Below, in pieces: positions 27,990 to 38,099 of a DNA stretch of 42,413 nt (positions are counted from its first letter, which is position 1; each line of letters begins with the position of its first letter). The position numbers were made by a program, and so were the translations under genes. The stretch covers positions 1-42,413 of the forward strand of contig NZ_SSTC01000039.1 of assembly GCF_004801855.1 (NCBI RefSeq), written 5' to 3'. This stretch comes from Pseudomonas sp. A-1 (GTDB lineage Bacteria; Pseudomonadota; Gammaproteobacteria; Pseudomonadales; Pseudomonadaceae). The notes under the pieces were generated by a model, which worked only from the letters and a program-made list of their open reading frames with translations, was not told the DNA's origin and did not search any database.

Positions 27990-30044
27990 TCAGCCCAGCA
28001 GCGAGATGTCCGCCACGCCGAGGAACAGGCCGCGCAGCTGGGCCAGCAGCGCGTAGCGGTTGGCGCGCACCGCGGCGTCGTCGGCGTTGACCAGCACTTC
28101 CTCGAAGAACGCATCCACCGGCGCGCGCAGGGCGGCCAGGCGCTGCAGCACGGCGTTGTAGTTGCGCGCCGCGGCCAGCGGGGCGACCGCCTCGGCGGCC
28201 TGGCTGACCGCCAGGGCCAGGGTCTGCTCGGCCGGCTCGATCAGCAGGCTGCTGCTGACCTCGCGCGGCACTTCGCCTTCGGCCTTGGCGAGGATGTTGG
28301 ACACGCGCTTGTTGGCAGCGGCCAGGGTGGCGGCCTCGGCCAGCTGGCGGAACGCCTGCACGGCCTGCACGCGCTGGTCGAAGTCCAGCGGCGCACTCGG
28401 CGCCAGGGCGCGCACCGCCTGGTACACGGCCACCTCGACGCCCTCGTCCTCGTAGCGGGCGCGCAGGCGGTCGAACACGAAGTCGAGCACCTGGGCGGCC
28501 AGGCCGTCGGCCTTGACCTTGTCGCCGTACTGCTCGACGGCGAAGGCCACCGCCTGCACCAGGTCCAGATCCAGCTGCTTCTCGATCAGGATGCGCAGCA
28601 CGCCCAGCGCCGCGCGGCGCAGGGCGTAGGGGTCCTTGGAGCCGGTGGGCAGCATACCGATGCCGAAGATGCCGACCAGGGTGTCCAGCTTGTCGGCCAC
28701 CGCCACGGCGGCACCGGTCAGGGTGGACGGCAGCTCGGCGCCGGCGCCGCGCGGCATGTACTGCTCGTTGAGCGCCAGGGCCACGTCGGCCGGCTCGCCG
28801 TCGTGCAGGGCGTAGTAGTAGCCTGCGATGCCCTGCATCTCCGGGAACTCGCCGACCATCTCGCTGGCCAGGTCGCACTTGGACAGCAGGCCGGCGCGCG
28901 CGGCGCGCTCGGCGTCGCCGCCGATGCGCGCGGCGATAAAGGCGGCGAGTTCGGAAACTCGTTTAGCCTTGTCGAACACGCTGCCCAGCTGGGCCTGGAA
29001 CACCACGTTGGCCAGGCGCTGGTTGTTGTCTTCGAGGGCGTGCTTCTTGTCCTGCTTGAAGAAGAACTCGGCGTCGGTCAGGCGCGGGCGCACCACCTTC
29101 TCGTTGCCGGCGACGATCTGCGCCGGGTCCTTCGACTCGATGTTGGCCACGGTGATGAAGCGCGGCAGCAGCTTGCCGCCTTCGTCGACCAGGCAGAAGT
29201 ACTTCTGGTTGTCCTGCATGGTGGCGATCAGTGCCTCCTGCGGCACCTCGAGGAAGCGTTCCTCGAACGAGCAGACCAGCGGCACCGGCCACTCGACCAG
29301 CGCGGTCACCTCGTCCAGCAGCGCCGGCGGCACGATGGCCTTGCCGTTCTGCTCGCTGGCCAGCTCGGCGACGCGGGCGTCGATCAGCGCGCGGCGCTCG
29401 GCGAAGTCGGCGATCACGTAGGCGCTGCGCAGGTCCTCGGCGTAGCTGGCCGGGTTGCTGATGCGCACCTCGTGGTTGGCGTGGAAGCGGTGGCCGCGCG
29501 ACACGCGACCGGCCTGCTGGGTGAGGATGGTGCAGTCGACCACCTGCTCACCCAGCAGCATCACCAGCCACTGCGTGGGACGCACGAACTCCTCGCGGCG
29601 CGCCGCCCAGCGCATGCGCTTGGGAATCGGCAGCTCGTTCAGCGAAGCCTCGACGATGCCCGGCAGCAGGCTGGTGGCCGGCTGGCCGGCGATGCTCTGC
29701 ACGAACTTCAGCTTCGGGCCGCTGGTGTCGACCTGCTCCAGATCGACGCCGCACTTCTTGGCGAAGCCCAGGGCGGCCTGGGTCGGCTGGCCGTCCTTGT
29801 CGAAGGCGGCCTGCACCGGCGGGCCGTCCAGACGCACTTCGCGGTCCGGCTGCTGGGTGGCCAGCTGCTCGACGAGGATCGCCAGGCGGCGCGGCGCGGC
29901 GTAGTAGCGCGCCTTGGCGTAGCCGAGGCCGGCGGCCTTGAGGCCCTTCTCGACGCCGGCGAGGAACGCCTCGGCCAGGGATTTCAGCGCCTTGGGGGGC
30001 AGCTCTTCGGTGCCCAGTTCGACCAGAAAATCTTGTGCACTCAT
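27990..30044 (-). CDS. glyS: Glycine--tRNA ligase beta subunit
   Basis: This is the large subunit of the alpha2-beta2 bacterial glycyl-tRNA synthetase, which charges tRNA-Gly. The 684 residues are normal. The sequence opens with [19 protein letters not shown], the standard GlyS start, and contains [24 protein letters not shown] and the HD-type middle domain. The C-terminus carries the anticodon-binding part. Its start ATG overlaps the glyQ stop (30041-30044). Confidence 0.97.
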   Translation of the reverse strand: MSAQDFLVELGTEELPPKALKSLAEAFLAGVEKGLKAAGLGYAKARYYAAPRRLAILVEQLATQQPDREVRLDGPPVQAAFDKDGQPTQAALGFAKKCGVDLEQVDTSGPKLKFVQSIAGQPATSLLPGIVEASLNELPIPKRMRWAARREEFVRPTQWLVMLLGEQVVDCTILTQQAGRVSRGHRFHANHEVRISNPASYAEDLRSAYVIADFAERRALIDARVAELASEQNGKAIVPPALLDEVTALVEWPVPLVCSFEERFLEVPQEALIATMQDNQKYFCLVDEGGKLLPRFITVANIESKDPAQIVAGNEKVVRPRLTDAEFFFKQDKKHALEDNNQRLANVVFQAQLGSVFDKAKRVSELAAFIAARIGGDAERAARAGLLSKCDLASEMVGEFPEMQGIAGYYYALHDGEPADVALALNEQYMPRGAGAELPSTLTGAAVAVADKLDTLVGIFGIGMLPTGSKDPYALRRAALGVLRILIEKQLDLDLVQAVAFAVEQYGDKVKADGLAAQVLDFVFDRLRARYEDEGVEVAVYQAVRALAPSAPLDFDQRVQAVQAFRQLAEAATLAAANKRVSNILAKAEGEVPREVSSSLLIEPAEQTLALAVSQAAEAVAPLAAARNYNAVLQRLAALRAPVDAFFEEVLVNADDAAVRANRYALLAQLRGLFLGVADISLLG

Positions 30045-31009
30045 TCCGCGGCCTCCTTCAGCTTGGCCTGTATTTCGTCACGCATAAGCACTTCATCACG
30101 AAGAGCAGGGGTGGCCATCGGGAAGCCGAGCTTGGCGCGCGCGATCAGGTAGCTCTGCGCCACGGCGCGGGCCAGGGTGCGCACGCGCAGGATGTACTGC
30201 TGGCGCGCGGTCACCGAGATGGCGCGGCGGGCGTCGAGCAGGTTGAAGGTGTGCGAGGCCTTGACCACCATCTCGTAGGTCGGCAGCGGCAGCTCGAGGG
30301 CCATCAGGCGGTTGGCCTCGGCTTCGTAGAAGTCGAACAGCTCGAACAGCTTGTCGACGTTGGCGTGCTCGAAGTTGTAGGTGGACTGCTCCACCTCGTT
30401 CTGGTGGAACACGTCGCCGTAGGTGACCTTGCCGAACGGGCCGTCGGTCCACACCAGGTCGTACACCGAGTCGACGCCCTGCAGGTACATGGCCAGGCGC
30501 TCCAGGCCGTAGGTGATCTCGCCGGTCACCGGGTAGCACTCGACGCCGCCGACCTGCTGGAAGTAGGTGAACTGGGTGACTTCCATGCCGTTGAGCCAGA
30601 CTTCCCAGCCCAGGCCCCAGGCGCCGAGGGTCGGCGATTCCCAGTTGTCCTCGACGAAGCGGATGTCGTGGACCAGCGGGTCGATGCCGATGGCGCGCAG
30701 CGAGCCGAGGTAGAGGTCCTGGATGTTGTCCGGGTTCGGCTTGAGCACCACCTGGAACTGGTAGTAGTGCTGCAGGCGGTTGGGGTTCTCGCCGTAGCGG
30801 CCGTCGGCCGGGCGGCGCGAGGGCTGTACGTAGGCGGCGTTCCAGGTCTCGGGACCGATGGCGCGCAGGAAGGTGGCGGTGTGGAAGGTGCCGGCGCCCA
30901 TTTCCATGTCGTAGGGCTGCAATACCACGCAGCCCTGCTCCGCCCAGTAGCTTTGCAGGGCGAGGATCAGGTCCTGGAAGGTGCGCACGGCAGGCGTAGT
31001 CTGGCTCAC
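30041..31009 (-). CDS. glyQ: Glycine--tRNA ligase alpha subunit
   Basis: This subunit carries the class II catalytic core that activates glycine. From the GTG at 31009 the protein is 322 residues and begins [18 protein letters not shown], the same as I recall for the P. aeruginosa protein. The long open frame reaching 31597 is not part of it. Motif segments [32 protein letters not shown] and [19 protein letters not shown] are intact. The C-terminal tail is slightly longer than in P. aeruginosa. It is followed directly by glyS. The tag gene (3-methyladenine glycosylase) usual upstream is absent here. Confidence 0.97.
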   Translation of the reverse strand: MSQTTPAVRTFQDLILALQSYWAEQGCVVLQPYDMEMGAGTFHTATFLRAIGPETWNAAYVQPSRRPADGRYGENPNRLQHYYQFQVVLKPNPDNIQDLYLGSLRAIGIDPLVHDIRFVEDNWESPTLGAWGLGWEVWLNGMEVTQFTYFQQVGGVECYPVTGEITYGLERLAMYLQGVDSVYDLVWTDGPFGKVTYGDVFHQNEVEQSTYNFEHANVDKLFELFDFYEAEANRLMALELPLPTYEMVVKASHTFNLLDARRAISVTARQQYILRVRTLARAVAQSYLIARAKLGFPMATPALRDEVLMRDEIQAKLKEAAE

Positions 31010-31114
31010 GAAATCACCTGTTCTGAGGCTTGCGTAAAGCCGGCGAGTATAACCGATGGCGAAAGCCGTGGAGGGGGCGCGTGTTGTGCGGCGTGCGCAG
31101 CTCGCCGGTTGATA

Positions 31115-31130
31115 TGTTCCACGTGGAACA
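31115..31130. promoter_or_regulatory. Perfect parS site between glyQ and htrB
   Basis: TGTTCCACGTGGAACA, perfect palindrome, in the 205-base divergent gap that otherwise holds only promoters. It is the farthest parS from dnaA in this window. Confidence 0.93.
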
Positions 31131-31214
31131 TCGCCCGCCAATTCGCCGGCAGGCGGAACCAGGCCGCGGGCCGCGGGGTACAATGCCCGCTCAATCCAAC
31201 CGCCGGAGAATCCC

Positions 31215-32102
31215 GTGGAGAAGATCAAAGGCGCCCTGGTGGTGGGCGCGCTGCGGCTGGTCGCCGCCCTGCCCTGGTCCGCCGTGCAGCGCCTCGGCGC
31301 GGCGATCGGCTGGCTGCTGTGGAAGCTGCCCAACCGCTCGCGCGAGGTGGTGCGCATCAACCAGGCCAGGTGCTTTCCCGAACTGGGCGCCGCCGAGCGC
31401 GAGGCGCTGCTCGGACGCACCCTGAAGGACATCGGCAAGACCTTCACCGAGAGCGCCTGCGCGTGGATCTGGCCGGCGCAGAAGTCGCTGGCGCTGGTCA
31501 AGGAGGTCGAGGGCCTCGAGGTGCTGGAGGCGGCGCTGGCCAGCGGCAAGGGCGTGGTCGGCATCACCAGCCACCTGGGCAACTGGGAGGTGCTCAACCA
31601 CTTCTACTGCAACCAGTGCAAGCCGATCATCTTCTACCGCCCGCCCAAGCAGAAGGCGGTGGACGAGCTGCTGCAGCGCCAGCGCGTGCAGATGGGCAAC
31701 CGCGTGGCGCCGTCGACCAAGGAGGGCATCCTCAGCGTGATCAAGGAAGTGCGCCGCGGCGGCGCGGTGGGCATTCCCGCCGACCCGGAGCCGAGCGAAG
31801 GCAGCGGCATCTTCGTGCCGTTCTTCGCCGTGCAGGCGCTGACCAGCAAGTTCGTGCCGGGCATGCTGGCTGGACACAAGGCGGTCGGCGTGTTCCTGCA
31901 TGCGATCCGCCTGGAGGACGGCAGCGGCTTCAAGGTGATCCTCGAGGCGGCGCCGGAGGACATGTACAGCAAGGACCCCGAGGTCGGCGTGGCGGCGATG
32001 AGCCGGATGATCGAGGGCTACGTGCGGCGCTGGCCGAGCCAGTACATGTGGAGCATGAAGCGCTTCAAGAAGCGCCCGGAGGGCGAGCAGCGCTGGTACT
32101 GA
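31215..32102 (+). CDS. htrB: Lipid A lauroyl-type acyltransferase (HtrB/LpxL family)
   Basis: This enzyme adds a secondary acyl chain to lipid A at the inner membrane. The 295-residue product has the acyltransferase motif HLGNWE (HX4E) and a hydrophobic N-terminal helix ([13 protein letters not shown]). It also has the family segments [24 protein letters not shown] and [15 protein letters not shown]. The start is GTG at 31215 with GGAG 8 bases before; this gives MEKIKGALV. It matches the position of P. aeruginosa htrB2 (PA0011). Its last codons and stop are duplicated in a 30-base tandem repeat. Confidence 0.94.
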   Translation: MEKIKGALVVGALRLVAALPWSAVQRLGAAIGWLLWKLPNRSREVVRINQARCFPELGAAEREALLGRTLKDIGKTFTESACAWIWPAQKSLALVKEVEGLEVLEAALASGKGVVGITSHLGNWEVLNHFYCNQCKPIIFYRPPKQKAVDELLQRQRVQMGNRVAPSTKEGILSVIKEVRRGGAVGIPADPEPSEGSGIFVPFFAVQALTSKFVPGMLAGHKAVGVFLHAIRLEDGSGFKVILEAAPEDMYSKDPEVGVAAMSRMIEGYVRRWPSQYMWSMKRFKKRPEGEQRWY

Positions 32103-32150
32103 AACCGCCCGGGCTTGCCGCGCTGGTACTGAAACCGCCCGGGCTTGCCG
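32091..32150. repeat. Perfect 30-base tandem duplication at the 3' end of htrB
   Basis: Bases 32091-32120 and 32121-32150 are identical, and the start of a third copy (CGCTGG) follows. The first copy contains the RWY codons and stop of htrB, so the reading frame is unaffected. Confidence 0.95.
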
Positions 32151-32208
32151 CGCTGGCGCATAGCCAGTAGCGTCTGAGCTCTCCCCCGCAGACAGGACGA
32201 TCCCGAAC

Positions 32209-32475
32209 ATGGAAAACCGTCGCGTGCATGTGCGCACACCGATGAAGGTTCCGCTGTGCATCGAGCATCCGCAGCATGGCAGGTTGCAGGTCATCACCCG
32301 CGACATCTCCGATGGCGGGGTGTTCGTGCTGCTCGACGAGCCCCGGGGCCTCATGCAGCCCGGCGAGCTGGTCTGCGGTCAGGTCCAGGGCCTGCCGGGA
32401 GAGGCCCCGCTGGTGCACATGCGTGTGCTGCGCTGCGAGAGCGGCGGCGTGGCGCTGGTTTTCGTCGGCGACTGA
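32209..32475 (+). CDS. PilZ-domain protein
   Basis: An 88-residue single-domain PilZ protein, matching P. aeruginosa PA0012. PilZ domains bind cyclic-di-GMP through RxxxR and (D/N)xSxxG. Here RRVHVR is close to the start and DISDGG is in the middle (residues 32-37), so binding is plausible. The ATG at 32209 has AGGACGATCC before it. Its small size and lack of other domains suggest an adaptor that relays the signal. It is convergent with the chemoreceptor gene, separated by a bidirectional hairpin. Confidence 0.92.
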   Translation: MENRRVHVRTPMKVPLCIEHPQHGRLQVITRDISDGGVFVLLDEPRGLMQPGELVCGQVQGLPGEAPLVHMRVLRCESGGVALVFVGD

Positions 32476-32513
32476 AGCCGCGCTCGGACTGCCGGGCGCC
32501 ACGCGGTAATGAA

Positions 32514-32548
32514 CGACGCCACTGCCCCGTCCAGGGGCAGCGGCGTCG
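32514..32548. terminator. Hairpin between convergent pilZ and chemoreceptor genes
   Basis: Arms CGACGCC-A-CTGCCCC and GGGGCAG-C-GGCGTCG (32514-32528, 32534-32548) give 14 pairs with one mismatch. No clear T-run, but position and strength fit a shared terminator. Confidence 0.6.
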
Positions 32549-32582
32549 CTGTTGCAGCGCATGGTGCGGCAGCCGGGGCGCT

Positions 32583-34238
32583 TCAGAATGCCGGGCTCGG
32601 CGCGCGGGCGGCGTGCGCTGCCGGCAGCGCCGCAGGGGCCGGCACGTGCGGGGCGTCGGCCTGGCTGTCGAGGCGGAACACCGCCATCGCCGCGGCCAGC
32701 GCCTCGGCCTGCTGCTGCAGGCTGTGCGCGGCCTGGGCGCTGTCGGTGACCAGCAGGCGGTTGACCTGAGTCGTCTGGTCCATGTCGACCACCGCGCGGC
32801 TGACCTGCTCGACTGCCGTGCTCTGCTCGTGGCTGGCGGTGCTGATCTCGCTCATGATCTGCGAGACGCGGGCGATGGCGGTGACGATCTCGGCGGTGGT
32901 GTGCCCGGCGTCGTCGACCAGCCCGGCGCCGCGCTCGACGCTCTGCAGGGTTTCGCCGATCAGCGCCTTGATGTCCCGGGCGGCCTCCGCGCTGCGCTGG
33001 GCCAGATGGCGTACCTCGTTGGCCACCACGGCGAAGCCGCGGCCCTCCTCGCCGGCCCGCGCCGCCTCGACCGAGGCGTTGAGGGCGAGGATGTTGGTCT
33101 GGAAGGCGATGCCGTCGATGATCGCCACGATGTCGGCGACCTGCCGCGAGCGGCTGTTGATGTCGCCCATGGTCGCCACCACCGCCTGCATCAGCTCGCC
33201 GCCGCGGTTGGCCACGCTGGCGGCCGAGGCGGCCAGCCGGTCGGCCTGGCGGGCGTTGTCGGCGTTCAGGCGCACGGTGGCGCCGAGCTCTTCCATGGCG
33301 GCGGCGGTAGCGGTCAGCGCGCTGACCTGCTGCTCGGAGCGCTCGCTCAGCTCGTCGCCATGCCGGGAGATCTGCGTGCTGCCGACCGACACCGCATCGG
33401 CCGACCGGCGCACCCGCGCCACGGTGTCCTGCAACTGGGCGGCCATCGCCAGCAGGGCGGCCAGGATGCTGTCGGTATGCCCGCGGGGCTGGCCGCCGAC
33501 GGCCAGTTCGCCGCGACCGATGGCGGCAGCCAGTTCGCGCACCTCGTCCGGTTCGGCGCCCAGCTGGGCCAGCAGGCGCCGGGTGATCAGGACGGCCAGC
33601 AGCACGCCGCAGAGCAGGGCCGCGCTGCAGAGGATGATCATCAGCCAGGAGAAGCTCAAGGCGATCGCGGTGGCCTGCTGCGAGTCGCGGCGGATCTCGC
33701 CTTCCTGCAGGTCGATGAAGGCGTTGATGCTGGCCAGCCAGTCGCTGAAGGCCGGTGCTGCCCGTTCGAGCAGCAGGGTGCGGGCCTCGTCCGGCCGGCC
33801 GCCCTGCTGGGCGGCGATCACCGCACTGGCCAGCGGCAGGGTGCGCTGCTCGACCTCGCGGATCGCCGCGGCCAGCTCGCGTTCCTGCTGCAGCACGCCG
33901 CTGCTCTTCTGCAGCAGGCCGTCGAGCACGCGTTGCGCCTCGGCATAGTTGTCGGCCAGGCGCTGGATCTCGGCGAGGGCGGCCTGCTGCTCGGCGGTCG
34001 AGCGGGCCAGCACCACGTCACGCAGGGCGATGGCGCGGTCGTGCACGCTGCCGCGGAAGTTGATCGCCTGGCGCTGCTTGACGCTGTGCTCCTCGTTGAT
34101 GGCGACCAGGCTGTTCCTGATCCCTCCCACGCGATTCACGCCGATCAGGGTGAGCAGCACCATCATCGCCAGGATGACGGCGAAGCCGAGGGCCAGACGC
34201 TGGCCGATGCTGAGTCTTCTTCTGGTAGAGGCCGGCAT
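32583..34238 (-). CDS. Methyl-accepting chemotaxis protein
   Basis: A transmembrane chemoreceptor of 551 residues from the ATG at 34238 (GGAG 8 bases upstream; the 20 extra residues of the open frame are not needed). Residues about 14-35 form the first membrane span and about 190-215 the second ([21 protein letters not shown]). Between them is a helical four-helix-bundle-type periplasmic sensor. The HAMP region follows, then the signalling hairpin tip [28 protein letters not shown]. There is no C-terminal CheR-tethering pentapeptide; the tail is Ala/Pro-rich. The ligand is unknown. A palindrome at 34266 lies just upstream. Confidence 0.95.
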   Translation of the reverse strand: MPASTRRRLSIGQRLALGFAVILAMMVLLTLIGVNRVGGIRNSLVAINEEHSVKQRQAINFRGSVHDRAIALRDVVLARSTAEQQAALAEIQRLADNYAEAQRVLDGLLQKSSGVLQQERELAAAIREVEQRTLPLASAVIAAQQGGRPDEARTLLLERAAPAFSDWLASINAFIDLQEGEIRRDSQQATAIALSFSWLMIILCSAALLCGVLLAVLITRRLLAQLGAEPDEVRELAAAIGRGELAVGGQPRGHTDSILAALLAMAAQLQDTVARVRRSADAVSVGSTQISRHGDELSERSEQQVSALTATAAAMEELGATVRLNADNARQADRLAASAASVANRGGELMQAVVATMGDINSRSRQVADIVAIIDGIAFQTNILALNASVEAARAGEEGRGFAVVANEVRHLAQRSAEAARDIKALIGETLQSVERGAGLVDDAGHTTAEIVTAIARVSQIMSEISTASHEQSTAVEQVSRAVVDMDQTTQVNRLLVTDSAQAAHSLQQQAEALAAAMAVFRLDSQADAPHVPAPAALPAAHAARAPSPAF

Positions 34239-34265
34239 TGTGGAACTCCGCTGGGACAGGCTAAG

Positions 34266-34291
34266 TTGTACAAGTTGTGCGTACTGTACAA
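34266..34291. promoter_or_regulatory. Inverted repeat in the chemoreceptor upstream region
   Basis: TTGTACA and TGTACAA (34266-34272, 34285-34291) with 12 bases between, in an AT-rich patch 28-53 bases upstream of the chemoreceptor start. It could be a repressor operator or overlap the promoter. No binding protein is recognised. Confidence 0.4.
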
Positions 34292-34426
34292 TATCCATGC
34301 ATAGGTTTGTGCACGCAAGGGCGGAGTGTGCGCAGAAGAGCGGCCGCCACGGTCCGGCGGGCCGTGACGGCTGGATGCCGACGCTGTGGTCGAGGGCGCC
34401 ATCAAGCGCTTGAGGACGCGCCGGTG

Positions 34427-34780
34427 CTAGACCAGCACCTGGCGGGTGCTGGCGATCAGCTCGTGGACCTGCTGCTCGACCTGCGCCGGGGTGGGTGTCG
34501 CCGGTCCGCGGCCGCGCGGGCAGGGCAGGCTCGCCGTGGTGCCGAACAGGCGGCAGATCAGCGGGCGTTCGTCGTACACCTCGCAGCCCTGCGGGCCGAG
34601 GTGCACGCAGTTCCAGTCGGCCAGCGCCGCGTCATGCGCGGCGACGCTTTTCACCGGCAGGCGCGACATCTCCTCGGAGGAGGCGGTGACCGGCCCGCAG
34701 CAGTCGTGGCAGCCGGGCTCGCAGGCGAAGCCGGGGATCTGCCGACGCAGGCGGTCTATCGTGCGGCCGGTGCAGCTCAT
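34427..34780 (-). CDS. YkgJ-family zinc/iron-chelating cysteine-cluster protein
   Basis: A 117-residue member of the YkgJ (CxxCxxxxC-type) family. It has the Cys cluster [12 protein letters not shown] near the N-terminus and further Cys in [25 protein letters not shown]. The family is predicted to bind a metal cluster, but its role is not established. ATG 34780 follows a GAGG. It lies 30 bases after the TPR gene on the same strand, so the two may be co-transcribed. Confidence 0.87.
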   Translation of the reverse strand: MSCTGRTIDRLRRQIPGFACEPGCHDCCGPVTASSEEMSRLPVKSVAAHDAALADWNCVHLGPQGCEVYDERPLICRLFGTTASLPCPRGRGPATPTPAQVEQQVHELIASTRQVLV

Positions 34781-34810
34781 CGGCGGCCTCCTCGTGCCGT
34801 CGCCGGGGCT

Positions 34811-35134
34811 CTAGCCGGCACGCGGCTTGTCCAGCTTCTTCAGGAACACCGTCATCTCCTTCTCCGCCTGCTTGTCGCCGCGGGTGCGGGCGGCTTCCAG
34901 GCCCTGCTGCCAGGCGGCGCGCGCCGCGTCCGTGGCGCCGAGCGCCGCATGGGCCTTGCCCAGCAGTTTCCAGGCCGCCGAGTAGCCGGGATCGAATTCC
35001 ACGCAGCGCTGCAGGTGGGGCAGCGCCTGGACGGCGTCGCCGGCATCCAGGTGGGCGTTGCCCAGGCCGAAGCGCAGCAGGGCGTTGTCGTGGCCGGCGG
35101 CCAGCAGTCTTTCCAGGGCGGCGACGGTGGTCAT
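34811..35134 (-). CDS. Small tetratricopeptide-repeat protein
   Basis: The 107-residue product is made of about two and a half TPR units: ALLRFGLGNAHLDAGDAVQALPHLQRCVEFDP and AAWKLLGKAHAALGATDAARAAWQQGLEAAR. These show the small-large-Gly-Ala-Pro pattern at TPR positions. It probably acts as a protein-binding adaptor; the partner is unknown. GGGGAACGCCC lies before the ATG at 35134. It sits between trkH and the YkgJ gene in the conserved Pseudomonas origin block. Confidence 0.88.
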   Translation of the reverse strand: MTTVAALERLLAAGHDNALLRFGLGNAHLDAGDAVQALPHLQRCVEFDPGYSAAWKLLGKAHAALGATDAARAAWQQGLEAARTRGDKQAEKEMTVFLKKLDKPRAG

Positions 35135-35216
35135 GGGCGTTCCCCTGCAGTGGGTGGAGATTGCGCCGCCGCTGGTGGGCGACGCGTTGTGGTCGTCCAG
35201 CCTAGCCGAGCGCGCC

Positions 35217-36668
35217 TCAGTAGCGCCAGAACGCCGGCGACAGCAACACGATCAGCGAGAACACCTCGAGACGGCCGAGGATCATCGCCACGCTGAGCAG
35301 CAGCTTGGCGCTGTCCGGCAGATTGGCGTAGTGGGCGGCGGCGTCGCCCAGCGCCGGGCCGAGGTTGTTCATGCACGAGGCCAGGCTGGAGAAGGCGGTG
35401 ATCGGGTCGAGGCCGGTGCCGAGCAGCAGCAGCATCAGGCCGAAGAAGGTCACCATGTACATGGCGCAGAAGCCCCATACCGACTCGATCACCCGGTCGG
35501 GCACCTTGCGCCGGCCCATCTTCACCCCGAACACGCCGCTGGGGTGCAGCAGGCGCTGGATCTCGCGCTGGCCCTGGCGCACCACCAGCATGGCGCGCAT
35601 CACCTTCATGCCGCCGCCGGTGGAGCCGGCGCAGGCGCCGATGAAGGTGGTATAGATCAGCAGGAACGGCAGGAAGCTCGGCCACACGCTGAAGTCGTCG
35701 ACGCCGAAGCCGGTGGTGGTGAACACCGAGACCACCTGGAAGGCGGCGAAGCGGATCGAGTCGAGCGGGTCGTCGTGGTGGCTGTAGACCAGCAGCAGCG
35801 CGGTGGTGATGACGAATACCGCGGCCAGCAGCCTGAGGTAGGTCATGCACTCGGGGTCGCGCAGGTAGGCCTTCAGCGAGCGGCTGCGCAGGGCGAGGAA
35901 GTGCAGGGCGAAGTTCATCCCCGAGGCGGCCATGAAGAAGATGCAGATGGCCTCGATCAGCGCGCTGTCGAAGAAGGCGATGCTGGCGTCGTGGGTGGAG
36001 AAGCCGCCGATGGCGATGGTGGCGAAGCTGTGGCCGATGGCGTCGAACGGGCTCATGCCGGCAATCCAGTAGGCCAGCGCGCAGAGGGCGGTCAGCCCGC
36101 AGTAGATCAGCCACAGGGTCTTGGCGGTGTCGGCGATGCGCGGTGACAGCTTGTTGTCCTTCAGCGGCCCGGGCATCTCGGCGCGGTACAGCTGCATGCC
36201 GCCGATGCCGAGCATCGGCATCACCGCCACGGCGAGCACCACGATGCCCATGCCGCCCAGCCACTGCAGCTGCTGGCGGTAGTAGAGGATCGAGCGCGGC
36301 AGCGCGTCGAGGCCGGTGAGCACGGTGGCGCCGGTGGTGCTGAGGCCGGAGAAGGCCTCGAACAGCGCGTCGGCGGCGTCCATCGCCGGTCGCTCGCCGA
36401 GCAGGAAGGGGATGGCGCCGAAGGCGCCGAGGACGAACCAGAACAGCGCGGTGATCAGGTAGCCGTCGCGCACGCGCAGTTCGCCGTGGGCCTCGCGGTT
36501 GGGGAACCAGATCAGCGTGCCGGTGACCAGGGTAATGGCGAACGACCAGACGAAGCTGCGCCAGGTGTCGTCGCCGTCGTGCACGCCGAGCAGCATGGGC
36601 GGCAGGTGGGTGACGCTGAAGATCATCAGCAGCAGGCCGAGGATGCGGGAGATGACGGCGTAGTGCAT
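35217..36668 (-). CDS. trkH: Trk potassium uptake channel protein TrkH
   Basis: This inner-membrane K+ channel-like subunit works with the regulator TrkA. The 483-residue protein has many membrane spans and the four pore-loop segments with filter Gly residues: SGLSTTGATVL, FATIAIGGFSTHD, VSVFTTTGFG and MNNLGPALGD. The gene lies 57 bases downstream of trkA on the same strand and is probably expressed with it, as in the family. ATG 36668. No irregularity was seen. Confidence 0.96.
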   Translation of the reverse strand: MHYAVISRILGLLLMIFSVTHLPPMLLGVHDGDDTWRSFVWSFAITLVTGTLIWFPNREAHGELRVRDGYLITALFWFVLGAFGAIPFLLGERPAMDAADALFEAFSGLSTTGATVLTGLDALPRSILYYRQQLQWLGGMGIVVLAVAVMPMLGIGGMQLYRAEMPGPLKDNKLSPRIADTAKTLWLIYCGLTALCALAYWIAGMSPFDAIGHSFATIAIGGFSTHDASIAFFDSALIEAICIFFMAASGMNFALHFLALRSRSLKAYLRDPECMTYLRLLAAVFVITTALLLVYSHHDDPLDSIRFAAFQVVSVFTTTGFGVDDFSVWPSFLPFLLIYTTFIGACAGSTGGGMKVMRAMLVVRQGQREIQRLLHPSGVFGVKMGRRKVPDRVIESVWGFCAMYMVTFFGLMLLLLGTGLDPITAFSSLASCMNNLGPALGDAAAHYANLPDSAKLLLSVAMILGRLEVFSLIVLLSPAFWRY

Positions 36669-36725
36669 GGGGCGGTCCGTGCGGCAGCGGAGCCGGCCGC
36701 GCCCGCAGGCGCAGCCGACCCGGGC

Positions 36726-38099
36726 TCAGAAGAAGGTCAGGCCGGCCTGGAACAGGCGCTCGACGTCGCGGATGTGCTTCTTGTCGACGAGGAACAGCAG
36801 CACGTGGTCGCCCGACTCGATGCGCGTCTCGCCGTGGGCGATCAGCACTTCCTCGTCGCGGACGATGGCGCCGATGGTGGTGCCCGGCGGCAGCGGCACG
36901 TCGGCGACCCGGCGGCCGACCACCTTGCTCGAGCGCGCGTCGCCGTGGGCGATGGCCTCGATCGCCTCGGCGGCGCCACGGCGCAGCGAGTGCACCGCGA
37001 CTATGTCGCCGCGGCGCACGTGGGTCAGCAGGGTGCCGATGGTGGCCTGCTGCGGGCTGATGGCGATGTCGATCTCGCCGCCCTGGATCAGGTCGACGTA
37101 GGCCGGGTTGCTGATCAGGCTCATCACCTTGCGCGCGCCGAGGCGCTTGGCCAGCAGCGAGGACATGATGTTGGCCTCGTCGTCGTTGGTCAGGGCGAGG
37201 AACAGGTCGGCCTCGGCGATGTTCTCCTCGACCAGCAGGTCGCGGTCGCTGGCGCTACCCTGCAGGACGATGGTGCTTTCCAGGGTGTCGGACAGGTAGC
37301 GGCAGCGCGCTGCGTTCATCTCGATGATCTTGACCTGGTAGCGGGTCTCGATGGCCTCGGCCAGGCGCTCGCCGATGTGCCCGCCGCCGGCGATCACCAC
37401 CTTGCGGTAGCCGTCGTCGATGCGCCGCAGCTCGCTCATCACCGCGCGGATGTGGCTGCGCGCGGCGATGAAGAACACCTCGTCGTCGGCCTCGATCACC
37501 GTGTCGCCCTGCGGCAGGATGGCGCGGTCGCGGCGGTAGATGGCCGCCACCCGGGCGTCGATGGTCGGCATGTGCTCGCGGATCTGCTTGAGCTGCTGGC
37601 CGACCAGCGGGCCGCCGTAGTAGGCGCGCACGCCGACCAGCTGCGCCTTGCCCTCGGCGAAGTCGAGCACCTGCAGGGCGCCGGGGTACTCGATCAGCCG
37701 GCGGATGTAGTTGGTCACCACCTGCTCGGGGCTGATCAGCACGTCGACCGGGATCGCCTCGTTGGCGAACAGGCCGGCGCGGGTCAGGTAGGCCGCCTCG
37801 CGCACCCGGGCGATCTTGGTCGGCGTGTTGAACAGGGTGTAGGCGACCTGGCAGGCGATCATGTTCGACTCGTCGCTGTTGGTCACCGCCACCAGCATGT
37901 CGGCGTCGTCGGCGCCGGCCTGGCGCAGCACCGTCGGGTAGGAGCCCTTGCCCTGGATGGTGCGGATGTCCAGGCGGTCGCCCAGGTCGCGCAGGCGGTC
38001 GCCGTCGGTGTCGACCACGGTGATGTCGTTGGCCTCGCTGGCCAGGTGTTCGGCCAGGCTGCCGCCGACCTGTCCCGCGCCGAGAATGATGATCTTCAT
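36726..38099 (-). CDS. trkA: Trk potassium uptake regulator TrkA
   Basis: This peripheral membrane protein binds NAD(H) or ATP and gates TrkH. The 457-residue product has two RCK repeats: [14 protein letters not shown] at the start with acidic VVDTD, and [15 protein letters not shown] near residue 238, each followed by an RCK_C domain. The start is ATG 38099. The long open frame reaching 38675 overlaps rsmB in another frame and is not coding. Its start overlaps the rsmB stop (38096-38099). Confidence 0.96.
   Translation of the reverse strand: MKIIILGAGQVGGSLAEHLASEANDITVVDTDGDRLRDLGDRLDIRTIQGKGSYPTVLRQAGADDADMLVAVTNSDESNMIACQVAYTLFNTPTKIARVREAAYLTRAGLFANEAIPVDVLISPEQVVTNYIRRLIEYPGALQVLDFAEGKAQLVGVRAYYGGPLVGQQLKQIREHMPTIDARVAAIYRRDRAILPQGDTVIEADDEVFFIAARSHIRAVMSELRRIDDGYRKVVIAGGGHIGERLAEAIETRYQVKIIEMNAARCRYLSDTLESTIVLQGSASDRDLLVEENIAEADLFLALTNDDEANIMSSLLAKRLGARKVMSLISNPAYVDLIQGGEIDIAISPQQATIGTLLTHVRRGDIVAVHSLRRGAAEAIEAIAHGDARSSKVVGRRVADVPLPPGTTIGAIVRDEEVLIAHGETRIESGDHVLLFLVDKKHIRDVERLFQAGLTFF

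Noticed and set aside
30041-31597. 518-codon frame containing glyQ
   Set aside because: glyQ starts at the GTG at 31009; the upstream part overlaps htrB on the opposite strand and has no family similarity.
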